The notes: a model not told the origin generated them from the letters alone. Counted from the stretch's first letter, positions 27,006-35,619 are shown. The stretch: DNA of 47,576 bases from an uncultured Prevotella sp. (GCA_946403845.1 CAMJBL010000017.1:1-47576), one strand, 5' to 3'. Translations and numbers: made by a program.

Positions 27006-27103
27006 TTAAAAAGAAATACCCACACGGTTCCTGGGGTCCTGTGACTAAAAAATCTTTTCATCATTCTTATATTCTTTAATCATTTTTTCATTTCTCTACA
27101 ACG

Positions 27104-28735
27104 TTACTCGTCGCTGCCGATATATTCCTGAGGATTTCCGGAATGCCAGTCTAGGACTTTCCAGCCTTTAGCCGTAGCGGCTGCTACCTGCGACTTCGTG
27201 ATGACATTCCTCTCTGAAGCGTAACGGGCATTGATGACGCAGAATGAATCCGGACATTCTGACGACAGCGACGCGATGAGCTCATCCATAGCCTCGCCAT
27301 TGATCCTATTCTGATAACAATACACGTTTTTCAGTATCTTGAGTCCCGTAAGATTAAGCGAGGTCAGCGAGTTTCTTTCAAGATGGACTTCTTCGAGTTT
27401 CGTATTATTCGACAAGTCAATGGATTTTAATTGGTTTCGGCCTAAATCCAGATAGACAAGTTCTGTATTCTTAGACACATCCACCTCTTTTAATTCACAA
27501 CTTGGAGCTTTCAGACTTGCCAAGTAGGGGAAGAACTCGATGCCTTTCAGACTTGTTACCCTTGACCAAGAGACATCTATGCTTGTCACCCCTTCGACCT
27601 CCTTCTGCGTCAACAAACCGTCATTGGCCCACTTGTAGTTTCTCGCCAACTGATCGCGGAAGACTGCATCGGGGAAAGTCGTTTCGTCGATAGCGACGAT
27701 GGGCCCCGGAGGGGAAACTAATTTAATAGCCTCGATATCCAGATAATAGTTATTGTTATAATAGTTCCCGCCTTCCGATGGGAGTTTCCATGTGGGATAA
27801 AGATCACCGGAGAAGATCACAGACTGCCCATCCGCCAGAAACTCCTCGGACAGGGCTTTCAATGGATAATAATTGATGCTGCACTGTTTTTCATTCTTTT
27901 CGTCATCGATAATCATCCATCCCATCCGTCTGTCCTTAAACATCGTGCCCGTTCTGTCAGTGACATGCTGGACGTCCTTGCAAGGCTCGACAACGCACAA
28001 ATACTCCCTGCTGTTTTCCTTCTGTCGCTTGAACATGGCGATTCTGAAGGGGATCATATCACCAACCTCGAACGAAAGCCCGGGGAGATCAGATGCTGCG
28101 AAATGGCAGTTGTGATAACTGTCCGAGGGCGGCCTACTACGTGTATATTCAATGACGTGTTCAGGGGAATTGACGATTTTCACAATAACCTCCCCGTCGT
28201 TTATAGACGTCACCTCTCCGATATAGGGGCCTGTCGGTCCGTTCTTCCATGCATAGGCATATTCCTCACTATCGTCGTAATCTTTGGTAAACATGAAGTA
28301 GTCTTCGTCAGTATAGTAAAGCTTCATCTGCTTTCCCTTAATCTGATAAGACTTGATGTCGTAGATATGATCCTCAAAGAAGAGATTCTCCATAAGAGAT
28401 CCCAGCACCATTTCGGATCCCCGCCACGTTGTATCCCAGATCATTTCGTTTCCATTTAGTGTCAACTGCCCAACGCATATTTCATTAACCATCGACCAAG
28501 CCATGACAAAGCCATCTTCCCTGAATTCGATACTAAGATGGTGATGGCTGACGTAGTTAGTGTCTACCTCAAACCAAGTTCCTCCGTCGTTCCATCCCAC
28601 CAGCCACCATTCGCCATACAGCGATTCCGCTGGTTCGCTATCGTCATAGGCGGGGATGTCTTTACTGTTACACGAAGTCATACCTACCATTGCCAACAGC
28701 ATGGCGCTCATCAGAACAAATAAATACTTCTTCAT
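27104..28735 (-). CDS. Leucine-rich-repeat lipoprotein
   Basis: A 543-residue lipoprotein from the ATG at 28735 (a longer frame to 28822 precedes the promoter). The signal ends GMTSC. Residues about 30-180 form a beta-rich module starting SLYGEWWLVGWNDGGTW, reminiscent of lipocalin-like folds (tentative). A middle beta-rich region follows, and about 370-510 holds a DETTFPDAVFR...GLLTQKEVEGVTSIDVS cap followed by about five 21-residue leucine-rich repeats (LKSIDLSNNTKLEEVHLERN). It has no sorting tail, so it is lipid-anchored. The protein at 35878-37983 is a paralog over nearly the whole length. Probably surface-exposed; ligand unknown. Confidence 0.8.
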   Translation of the reverse strand: MKKYLFVLMSAMLLAMVGMTSCNSKDIPAYDDSEPAESLYGEWWLVGWNDGGTWFEVDTNYVSHHHLSIEFREDGFVMAWSMVNEICVGQLTLNGNEMIWDTTWRGSEMVLGSLMENLFFEDHIYDIKSYQIKGKQMKLYYTDEDYFMFTKDYDDSEEYAYAWKNGPTGPYIGEVTSINDGEVIVKIVNSPEHVIEYTRSRPPSDSYHNCHFAASDLPGLSFEVGDMIPFRIAMFKRQKENSREYLCVVEPCKDVQHVTDRTGTMFKDRRMGWMIIDDEKNEKQCSINYYPLKALSEEFLADGQSVIFSGDLYPTWKLPSEGGNYYNNNYYLDIEAIKLVSPPGPIVAIDETTFPDAVFRDQLARNYKWANDGLLTQKEVEGVTSIDVSWSRVTSLKGIEFFPYLASLKAPSCELKEVDVSKNTELVYLDLGRNQLKSIDLSNNTKLEEVHLERNSLTSLNLTGLKILKNVYCYQNRINGEAMDELIASLSSECPDSFCVINARYASERNVITKSQVAAATAKGWKVLDWHSGNPQEYIGSDE

Positions 28736-28759
28736 ACGACTGAGATTATTTATCAATTG

Positions 28760-28767
28760 CAAAAATA
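28760..28767 (-). promoter_or_regulatory. Bacteroidota -7 element for the leucine-rich lipoprotein
   Basis: Minus-strand TATTTTTG, 24 bases before the ATG at 28735. Confidence 0.7.
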
Positions 28768-28836
28768 CACTTTTCTCTTCTATATAATGCAGAACTAGCC
28801 AAAATACTGCCTGGAGAGACAATTATTTAACAATGT
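28760..28836. repeat. Duplicated promoter block, copy 2 (leucine-rich lipoprotein)
   Basis: Gap-free match to 26929-27005. It occupies almost the whole space between the BspA-like gene stop (28838) and the lipoprotein leader. Confidence 0.85.
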
Positions 28837-28837
28837 T

Positions 28838-29300
28838 TCACTTTACGAAAACCTTTTGTCCGTTGACGATATTCAATCCCTTCTGCAACGAATGGAGTCG
28901 CTGGCCTTGGAGGTTGTAGATAATACTTCTTCCATCTTCCTTCTTCCATCTTACATCTCTAATTCCTGTGGTTTGTGCATTGAATTCACCAGTATAGGCC
29001 TCATCGCTATTCTCCACAGTGATGGTGTAATGACCTTTCGCGTAGGCTGAGATGTCGATGTTAAGGCCTACGATGTTGCTTGCGTTGATGGATTTCTCGT
29101 AAACGACCTTACCTGCATCGTTAGTAATACGTACCTGATAGGTGTCGTCGAGCGGGTCGAGATTGATGCCCAACTGCAGGTCGTTGTATTCGCCATAAAG
29201 CGACTGATTTTCCCCACTCCTATTCCGTGCCTTGGGCTTTGTCTTGATAGTATGGGTGAAGTCGAAGCGTTTCCGGGCTCCTGCAGGCGTAGCTCCATCT
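28838..29300. repeat. Long inverted repeat, left copy (BspA C-terminal region)
   Basis: The DNA encoding the last ~150 residues is nearly identical, in opposite orientation, to 41985-42444; the final ~70 bases differ at only one or two positions by eye. The match extends a few bases past the stop codons. Confidence 0.85.
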
Positions 29301-32300
29301 TCATATTCGTCGTTGAGGTAGATGACTTCATCACCAACGGTACATGACATCAGAAACAGCGCATGTCCTTCTTTCCCCAAATAGACACTATATATCGGAC
29401 CATCTATATTTCCGACGCCTTCCAACCATGTGGTGTTGTACATGCTATTTCCTGCTGCCCACAGCCTGACATCCCTATAAACGCCCTTAAAACCATTTAA
29501 TCCTCCTGTCTGTTTCGGTCCTATTACATAAGACTGATTATGAATCAGCAAGGTGTCATCGGCATTCACGGAAAAGTCGTACATCAACTTAAACTGTTGG
29601 TCTGTTGTGTTGCAGAGATACACCTTCTTGTCCTCTTCGTACCATGCTCCCACATAGCTAAGCATAGGATATTGTGAAATAACAGCATAATCAGGATAGT
29701 CTGGGTTGACGTATCGCTGGCGCATCATCTGTTTGCAGGTTTTTCCACCAATGATGGTGTCACCATCGAAATAGTAGTACTCAACAAACAACTGTACAAG
29801 ATTATGCTGACTATCGCCTCCTACTTTCCATACCTTACCCTCTTCGACAAACGGGCGATAATCATTCTGTGGCGTCTTGTTGATGACGGGATGCTCCTCT
29901 CTTTGATTATCCACGACGATGTAGTTGAAGTTCGGATCGAAGCCGGGTACATAGAAGTCGGTGGAATGGAAGGCCTGACAGGCTAATGCATTTATCGTAT
30001 TTGCATTTTGTATTTCGAAATGAAGTTTGCGTACCATTGGATCATCGGTTGGCTCCTCAGAGAAATAGGCATAGTGATCGACTCCGCAACTGCAAAATAC
30101 TTTTCCATAGACATGCAGACGGTCGCCTTCCAATTCGTAGGTAAGACGGTGGTGCCAGTCTTCAATCTCCACATTGTCTGCCGCACCCGTAGGGATATTG
30201 CTGCCATGAACTTGGCCATGCACGTCATAAATGTCACAAAACGAGAATGGCAGATATGCGTTTTTTCCCCCTTTGTCTGAACTATAATCTATGTAAGCCA
30301 GACGAGACCTTTTCCCGGTAGTAAATGGATAGAACATATTTTCAAGGGCTCCGACACATTCCACCCAAGTAGCAATCTCATTATATTCGCCCGACCCGTT
30401 TTCACGGCCGATAGTCCATGTGCGCAGATGACGATGACGATACAATGAGTCGGTAGAATTATAAGGTGTATCGACAAAGGGACCGTCGTCCAACCATCCC
30501 TGTTTTAGCACTTTGCAGTTCACGGGATTATCGATTTCCATCTCGTATGTGAAGGTGTCACCCTCTTTGAGCGAGAAGTCATATAGCATGATGTCCCTGC
30601 CCGCCGTCTCGTCGTACTTATACACGCGACGGTTTTCCTCACGATATAATCCTGCATCATAAACCACAGTAGGATTGTCTTCGCTTTGCAAAACTCGGAA
30701 GTAAGTCTTACCATCACGCTCTACTTCCTCGGATATTCCGTATTTCTCAAAATGACAGGAGGAGCTCGGGTTAGCGACAGTGCTGACCACATTCCACTGC
30801 TTGTCCATATCTACAAAAGGAAGGTAGTCGGAATCGTCAGTGTCACCTTCCTGGGTCGACAAGGCTACGATTTGCTTAAAGTTCTTCCAAGGCTCGACGG
30901 TTTGATATGCGCTGACGGATGCAGCAGGCACATGAAGTGTTACGTCTTCAATTTTGGTGTTATAGAAAGCATCGCTTTCTGTATAAGGTGCATTTTTAGC
31001 ATAACAGAATACATCCATTAACTTCTGGCATCCGCTAAACGCCCACTGGCCGATAGAATTCACATTATTACCAATGGTAACAGATGTAATATCACTGCAA
31101 TTTGCGAAAGCATACTCACCGATTTCAGTTATACTGTTAGGGATAACGACAGTGGTCAGGCGGCTATAACTCCTAAAAACACCGTTGCCAATGGTGGTAA
31201 CTCTTTCTGGTATAATGAGGTCCTTCACCTCCTTATCATCGAGATAGAGGTTAGCGCCATAAGAAAAAAGTGTATTCGCAGAGCCAACGAATGAAATGCT
31301 GCACCAAGCTGCAAGGTCTGAGATATGCACGGCATTCAGATTATAGCACCAGATAAAAGCCATCTCCCCTATTGTGGCCATGCTCGGCGGGATAGTGACA
31401 CTGGTCAGGCTACTGCATTCACGGAAAGCATAGGTGCCAATATTGGTGACGCCATTTGGAATGGTGACGCTGGTCAGGTCAGTGCAGCTGTCGAAGGCAT
31501 AGCTTCCAATGCTGGTGACGCCCTTTGGGATGACAAGGTCGGTTACCACCTCACCATTGAGGTAGAGGTGGTGGGCGTAACAAAGGGGATTAGAACTTTT
31601 TTGAGTGTATCCCCACTGGAACTCTATGCCACACCAGGCTGCCAGATCCTTGATGTGCACGGCTGTCAGACCACTGCAGTTTTCGAAAGCTAACTGATCC
31701 ACGTAGGTAACGCTTTCTGGGATGGAAACGCTTGTCAGATCTCCGCAGTTTATAAAGGCTCCATAGCCGATATAAGTGGTTCCTTCTTTGATTACAAGTT
31801 CACCTGTTGGCATATTGCCTTTATAACTGAGGAGCAATGAGCCGATGTAGAAAGGACCTTCAGGTGCCTCGTCATATAGAGAAGCGTACCATGGTGTACC
31901 TTCAAACGCCCCTCTACCAACTCTGGTGAGACCGGCAGGGAGGGTGAGGCTGGCCAAGCTGACGCAAGAATTGAAAGCATAGCTGTCGATAATACTGACA
32001 GAGGATGGAATATCAACTGAAACGAGCTGACTGCAACCAGCAAACAGTCTAGGGGCTACTCGAGTCAGGCCTTCGGGAAGCTGCACTGTCCTCAGACTGT
32101 CGCAAAGAGAGAAGGCCGATGCCGCGATATCGGTTACTGTCTCAGGAATGCTGACAGACTTGATATGCCTGTTCGCCCTGAAGGCAGCCTCGCCGATGCT
32201 CGTCACCACATACTCTACTGTTCCTACGGTAAATCTGTCGAGGATCACCACATCGCCCGCAGCATCAGGGCAGCCTGGGTAGTATTCAACTTCCAGTTCA

Positions 32301-32485
32301 TAGCCTTCACCCCTGTCTATTACTTCATAATAACCAGCCTTGACCGAGGCATTGGTCTGACCCGGATGATAGGTGTAGACAACGTTGGTCTGTGGGTCTA
32401 TATACTCATCGGCAGAGGCCATGAGTGCTACAAATGACATCACTATTGATGCCAACATGCGCGTCGTAAATAATGTTCGTTTCAT
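28838..32485 (-). CDS. BspA-like leucine-rich-repeat surface protein
   Basis: A 1215-residue secreted protein from the ATG at 32485 (the paralog at 39412 begins with the same ATGAAACGAA context; an in-frame ATG at 32503 is possible). The signal peptide ends MASADEY. About 20 BspA-type repeats of 23 residues follow (pattern LTSVTIPNGVTNIGTYAFRECS), up to about residue 560, interrupted by AWC-containing spacer repeats. The second half has two related ~200-residue beta-rich modules (VEEGKVWKVGG...GDTIIGGKTCKQMM). The tail IIYNLQGQRLHSLQKGLNIV is a type IX-like sorting signal. BspA-like proteins bind host matrix proteins in oral Bacteroidota; here the ligand is unknown. Its C-terminal part is nearly identical to the 39412 protein. 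Confidence 0.9.
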   Translation of the reverse strand: MKRTLFTTRMLASIVMSFVALMASADEYIDPQTNVVYTYHPGQTNASVKAGYYEVIDRGEGYELEVEYYPGCPDAAGDVVILDRFTVGTVEYVVTSIGEAAFRANRHIKSVSIPETVTDIAASAFSLCDSLRTVQLPEGLTRVAPRLFAGCSQLVSVDIPSSVSIIDSYAFNSCVSLASLTLPAGLTRVGRGAFEGTPWYASLYDEAPEGPFYIGSLLLSYKGNMPTGELVIKEGTTYIGYGAFINCGDLTSVSIPESVTYVDQLAFENCSGLTAVHIKDLAAWCGIEFQWGYTQKSSNPLCYAHHLYLNGEVVTDLVIPKGVTSIGSYAFDSCTDLTSVTIPNGVTNIGTYAFRECSSLTSVTIPPSMATIGEMAFIWCYNLNAVHISDLAAWCSISFVGSANTLFSYGANLYLDDKEVKDLIIPERVTTIGNGVFRSYSRLTTVVIPNSITEIGEYAFANCSDITSVTIGNNVNSIGQWAFSGCQKLMDVFCYAKNAPYTESDAFYNTKIEDVTLHVPAASVSAYQTVEPWKNFKQIVALSTQEGDTDDSDYLPFVDMDKQWNVVSTVANPSSSCHFEKYGISEEVERDGKTYFRVLQSEDNPTVVYDAGLYREENRRVYKYDETAGRDIMLYDFSLKEGDTFTYEMEIDNPVNCKVLKQGWLDDGPFVDTPYNSTDSLYRHRHLRTWTIGRENGSGEYNEIATWVECVGALENMFYPFTTGKRSRLAYIDYSSDKGGKNAYLPFSFCDIYDVHGQVHGSNIPTGAADNVEIEDWHHRLTYELEGDRLHVYGKVFCSCGVDHYAYFSEEPTDDPMVRKLHFEIQNANTINALACQAFHSTDFYVPGFDPNFNYIVVDNQREEHPVINKTPQNDYRPFVEEGKVWKVGGDSQHNLVQLFVEYYYFDGDTIIGGKTCKQMMRQRYVNPDYPDYAVISQYPMLSYVGAWYEEDKKVYLCNTTDQQFKLMYDFSVNADDTLLIHNQSYVIGPKQTGGLNGFKGVYRDVRLWAAGNSMYNTTWLEGVGNIDGPIYSVYLGKEGHALFLMSCTVGDEVIYLNDEYEDGATPAGARKRFDFTHTIKTKPKARNRSGENQSLYGEYNDLQLGINLDPLDDTYQVRITNDAGKVVYEKSINASNIVGLNIDISAYAKGHYTITVENSDEAYTGEFNAQTTGIRDVRWKKEDGRSIIYNLQGQRLHSLQKGLNIVNGQKVFVK

Positions 32486-32539
32486 ATCTCTTTGTATCTT
32501 CATTTTGTCAGAATCTGTTCTGAGCGTGATATTTCGGTG

Positions 32540-32547
32540 CAAAGTTA
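32540..32547 (-). promoter_or_regulatory. Bacteroidota -7 element for the BspA-like gene
   Basis: Minus-strand TAACTTTG, 54 bases before the ATG at 32485. It lies at the outer end of the left inverted-repeat arm. Confidence 0.72.
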
Positions 32548-32767
32548 CGACATTTTTTCGAATGTTGTATCGCAAACCTATGGAAAATATGAAAACAAGA
32601 AATATTCAGAAAGTATTGGAAATCAACTGATTATACAAAACCACACTTAACGCCCTATGGAAAATTATCGGAAGGGGTATGGAAAGATTACAGAATGCTA
32701 GGTATTTATATTCTCTTGAGAAGGTTGTCTGGGTGCATCCGCATATCCCAGAAAGCTGCTACACGGA
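32540..32767. repeat. Outer inverted repeat, left arm (~228 bp)
   Basis: Its reverse complement matches 35558-35787 with about 90% identity and no obvious gaps. The arm runs from the BspA promoter through 150 bp of non-coding DNA into the last 20 codons of the toxin gene. Confidence 0.9.
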
Positions 32768-33014
32768 GCACATCACCCTTTATGTAATAGACCATTTTGT
32801 AATAGTCGTTAATGATAACGGAACGATAATGAATTTTCTTATCACGCAACAAAAACTCTGGAGTGCCACTCTCCGGAAACTTCAACAGACGTTTCTGTTT
32901 TTGCAGATACTTCTGATGAAGTTTTACTGCAGCTTTATCTCCCCCCATCTCATTATAATAGACAAGGATTTGTAGCCATTGGCGCTGAGCTCGTTTCGAA
33001 ACCTCTATTTGCAT
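32706..33014 (-). CDS. RelE/ParE-family toxin
   Basis: A 102-residue protein with the RelE/ParE pattern: basic, small, with LRDKKIHYRSVIINDYYKMVYYI and a final strand LRVAAFWDMRMHPDNL. Family members either cleave mRNA on the ribosome or block gyrase; which applies cannot be told here. The ATG overlaps the stop of the antitoxin gene (TAATG), the usual translational coupling of type II toxin-antitoxin pairs. The last 20 codons lie in the outer inverted repeat, and a broken copy of this end is found at 35557-35619. Confidence 0.85.
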   Translation of the reverse strand: MQIEVSKRAQRQWLQILVYYNEMGGDKAAVKLHQKYLQKQKRLLKFPESGTPEFLLRDKKIHYRSVIINDYYKMVYYIKGDVLRVAAFWDMRMHPDNLLKRI

Positions 33015-33274
33015 TACTTCTTAGCAAAACTGTCGATAAGTGCTTGGCATTGAACTTCAAATTCTTCGCCAGAAAGCACATCACCACGTTCAAACTCACG
33101 CTCCGATTCATCCAGATCGGATAATGCTTCCTCCCATGTTTGTAAAACAGGAGGAGTAACAGTTTGCTCTTCAATGGGCGCTACCAACTTTTCTGCCAAC
33201 CATTTACGATTACTGGCCGTCAGTGAGAGGCTCTGTAGATAGCTCCAAAGATGGTTTAAAGACACGGCATTCAT
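33014..33274 (-). CDS. Antitoxin of the RelE/ParE-type pair
   Basis: An 86-residue acidic protein (MNAVSLNHLWSYLQSLSLTA then SNRKWLAEKLV), of a type I recall as the antitoxin partner of Bacteroidales RelE/ParE toxins. The N-terminal ~35 residues probably form the DNA-binding or dimer part and the acidic C-terminus would wrap the toxin (inference). It comes first in the operon, with promoter at 33301. No other antitoxin motif is visible. Confidence 0.75.
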   Translation of the reverse strand: MNAVSLNHLWSYLQSLSLTASNRKWLAEKLVAPIEEQTVTPPVLQTWEEALSDLDESEREFERGDVLSGEEFEVQCQALIDSFAKK

Positions 33275-33300
33275 ATGCTTCTTTTTTTATTTTCTGGCTG

Positions 33301-33308
33301 CAAAGATA
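33301..33308 (-). promoter_or_regulatory. Bacteroidota -7 element for the toxin-antitoxin operon
   Basis: Minus-strand TATCTTTG, 26 bases before the ATG at 33274, with TTTG at 33325-33328 as a possible -33 element. Confidence 0.7.
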
Positions 33309-33416
33309 GGGATTATTTTTGAAACAAACAAGAAAAAGATCAGAAATAATAACCAACACTGAACTGCCTGGCAATAAAACGGCTTTTATAATACTGATCG
33401 AAGGCAACGAGAATAC

Positions 33417-33535
33417 TTTTCGCTAAAAATCCCTCATCCCTCACATTTTCTTTGGGAAGGCCTTTGTAGAAAGGGGTTTCGGGATGTGAGGGATGCTTAA
33501 AATCCCTCACATATCCCTCACATCATCCCTCACAT
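33417..33535. repeat. Inner inverted repeat, left arm (~119 bp) with CCCTCACAT iterons
   Basis: Nearly identical to the reverse complement of 35173-35290. Contains ATGTGAGGG at 33484-33492 and CCCTCACAT at 33504, 33515 and 33527 (11-12-bp period), ending 5 bases before the vapE-like stop. Just outside it, 33395-33416 is one inverted copy of the 22-bp unit that is repeated at 35375. Confidence 0.9.
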
Positions 33536-33540
33536 CCGAA

Positions 33541-34815
33541 TCAGGCAGCCCTTAGCGGAATGACCTCATAGTAAAGCACATGCGAATGATCCTTGTGTTC
33601 AAACCCGAGGGCCGATACGATTTTGCCTAACCTGACCTTGTTGCCCATTGTGTTCTGCAGCGTAGGATAGTCCCTCTGCATGATGCCGATCATTTGGTCG
33701 CAGTTCATCGCCTTGGGCACCTCACCCTCATTCGGCTTACGGAAACAGGCGGTAAACATCTCCCCGATGTCCTTCTTCTCCATAAAGTCCTGATTAAGCT
33801 GCTGAATACGGGCCACCTCATCGTTGTTGAACCAGTAAGGCGCCTTTTGCTCCAGCAGTTCATACAAAACCTGCGCATACAACTGACCGTAGTCAATCTC
33901 GCCCGTATTGTCGATCAACTGTCCGTCAGGAATCAGGATGCAGATGTATCGACGCGAGCCAGTCGCATCTTTCAGCGGATGGCGGTTGTTGGTGGTTGCT
34001 ACGAACGACGCAAATCGAGGACGGTCCTCCTGAGTTCGTCCGAAGATAGGACGGCTGTTCACCTTACTCACAGACAGCGTCTGCTTCAGCGACGACTGTT
34101 GGCTGGGGCGGATGGCCTCCAACTCGTCGAGGTTAACGAAGAGATTGTTTGTCAGCGCCATCTCCTTGTCGAACTTGTTGGCCAGGTTCAAGTGGTCGAG
34201 ATAGTACTCACGCAGATGCAAGGGCAGCAGTCGACGTACGAAGGTGGTCTTGCCACAACCCTGCGGGCCGATAAGCGTAGGCACACACTCGTTGCCATGC
34301 AGCATATCCATCTGAAGCCAGTGAGCCACAGACGAACGGAACCAGATGGTCAGGTAGTTCAACTGCTCGGAAGTGAGGCCTGGAATGCGGCTGAACACCT
34401 TGGCGATGTGGTTCTGACCATCCCAAGGTGGAAGGGTCTCGAAGGTCGCCTGTACAGGATTGTACTCAGGCACCTCTTCCGACTGCACATACTCCGTGAT
34501 CTCCGCCTTAGGACTTCCCTTCTCCAGCACTTCCTCGCGCTTGGCACGAATCACGATACTGTTGAGGGCCGCCTGCGTCAGAGGACGGAATTCCAAATCT
34601 GCCTCATTAATCGAGGCGCTTGAGAGACTGTCGAGTGTTTCGACAGTGTTGCCATTAGCAGCATCAGCCACCTTTGGCAGAACCGCAAACTCCACTTTTC
34701 CATTCAGGATATTCCTACGGAAGCGGTAGTTCGCCATGAGGAACTGCTCAATCACAAGCGTTCCTTCCTGAGAGGCTCCTTGAGTCTCTACAGGCAAAAG
34801 ATAACTCTTCTCCAT
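33541..34815 (-). CDS. VapE/VirE-type P-loop ATPase (DUF3874-like C-terminus)
   Basis: A 424-residue protein of the virulence-associated E family, helicase-like ATPases found in phages, satellites and genomic islands. Motifs: Walker A GPQGCGKTTF (183-192), Walker B NLFVNLDELEAI (224-235), the sensor ATTNN (273-277) and GSRRY (286-290), followed by a C-terminal helix-rich domain of the DUF3874 type. The N-terminal ~100 residues resemble the region that in larger homologs follows a primase; the primase itself is absent. It is the only gene between the two inner inverted repeats, with its own promoter at 34906. This suggests replication or mobility of a small element, but no recombinase is present in the window. 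Confidence 0.85.
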   Translation of the reverse strand: MEKSYLLPVETQGASQEGTLVIEQFLMANYRFRRNILNGKVEFAVLPKVADAANGNTVETLDSLSSASINEADLEFRPLTQAALNSIVIRAKREEVLEKGSPKAEITEYVQSEEVPEYNPVQATFETLPPWDGQNHIAKVFSRIPGLTSEQLNYLTIWFRSSVAHWLQMDMLHGNECVPTLIGPQGCGKTTFVRRLLPLHLREYYLDHLNLANKFDKEMALTNNLFVNLDELEAIRPSQQSSLKQTLSVSKVNSRPIFGRTQEDRPRFASFVATTNNRHPLKDATGSRRYICILIPDGQLIDNTGEIDYGQLYAQVLYELLEQKAPYWFNNDEVARIQQLNQDFMEKKDIGEMFTACFRKPNEGEVPKAMNCDQMIGIMQRDYPTLQNTMGNKVRLGKIVSALGFEHKDHSHVLYYEVIPLRAA

Positions 34816-34905
34816 AATTATACTAATATCAAAAGTCTAACCTATTCCTTCAGGTCTCTTCCTTGTAGCAATATTGCGCGCTTTCCACAGCGTGCTTTTC
34901 GAGCA

Positions 34906-34913
34906 CAAAGATA
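34906..34913 (-). promoter_or_regulatory. Bacteroidota -7 element for the vapE-like gene
   Basis: Minus-strand TATCTTTG, 90 bases before the ATG at 34815. A small GTGCT/AGCAC hairpin (34892-34906) would lie at the transcript start. Confidence 0.65.
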
Positions 34914-35031
34914 CAACATTTTTTAGTGATTTGCAAATTTTATCCCATTATTTGCACAACAATGCGTAAAATTAACACTTTTCCGCATCAATCATGTTAT
35001 CTTTTTTCTGAATTGGGGTAACTACGCAGTT

Positions 35032-35099
35032 TTTGCTACTATACTATAAAAAACTTGTTGCATAGTTATCCCGCAAATTTTTCATAGTATAGCAGCAAA
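35032..35099. repeat. Long hairpin upstream of the vapE-like gene
   Basis: Arms of about 21 bases: TTTGCTACTATACTATAAAAA (35032-35052) is matched by the reverse complement of 35079-35099 except for two positions, with a 26-base loop. It lies in an AT-rich 350-bp non-coding stretch between the vapE-like promoter and the right-hand iterons. A replication origin or recombination site is possible. Confidence 0.75.
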
Positions 35100-35172
35100 T
35101 TCGGCCTGTTTTAGGAACCCTTCATATTGTACATTTTTTTCAAAAAGCACAAAAATATCAACATAAGAGATC

Positions 35173-35290
35173 ATGTGAGGGTTATGTGAGGGTTATGTGA
35201 GGGATTTCAAACATCCCTCACATCCCGAAACCCCTTTCTACAAAGGCCTTCCCGAAGAAAATGTGAGGGATGAGGGATTTTTAGCGAAAA
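35173..35290. repeat. Inner inverted repeat, right arm (~118 bp) with ATGTGAGGG iterons
   Basis: Mirror copy of 33417-33535. ATGTGAGGG occurs at 35173, 35184 and 35195 (11-bp period), then the inverse CCCTCACAT at 35215-35223, then TTTCTACAAAGGCCTTCCCG and the end TTTTTAGCGAAAA. Confidence 0.9.
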
Positions 35291-35374
35291 CTATCCAATC
35301 AGCCTGTTTGCTTTCAATACCTGGCTCTTTTCTCTCAGCAAGAGCCTCTTCTGCATAAAGGGAAGGCTCGAAAA

Positions 35375-35472
35375 GTATTCTCGTTGCCTTCGAGCAGTAT
35401 TCTCGTTGCCTTCGAGCAGTATTCTCGTTGCCTTCGAGCAGTATTCTCGTTGCCTTCGAGCAGTATTCTCGC
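35375..35472. repeat. 22-bp tandem repeat, four copies
   Basis: Four identical units (start GTATTCTCGTTGCC, end TTCGAGCA) at 35375, 35397, 35419 and 35441, then a partial unit. A single inverted copy lies at 33395-33416 next to the left inner repeat. A different pair of 22-bp-spaced repeats (CCCCGCTTACCCGTAG) follows at 35495 and 35517. No spacers, so not CRISPR. Confidence 0.9.
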
Positions 35473-35556
35473 TGGCAGATTGAATACTTCTCTTCCCCGC
35501 TTACCCGTAGTAAACGCCCCGCTTACCCGTAGCTGATCGCCAGCCATAGCCGTACC

Positions 35557-35619
35557 CTTCGTGTAGCTGCTTTCTGGGATATGCGGATGCACCAAGACAA
35601 CCTTCGCAAGAGAGTATAA
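35557..35619 (+). pseudogene. Remnant of a RelE/ParE toxin gene (last 20 codons)
   Basis: Translates as LRVAAFWDMRMHQDNLRKRV followed by TAA, matching the end of the toxin at 32706 except at three residues. Upstream of 35557 the similarity stops abruptly, so only the C-terminal end was copied or has survived. It lies at the inner end of the right arm of the outer inverted repeat. Confidence 0.75.

Noticed and set aside
35375..35472. Possible CRISPR array
   Set aside because: The 22-bp units are directly adjacent without spacers and no cas genes are present.
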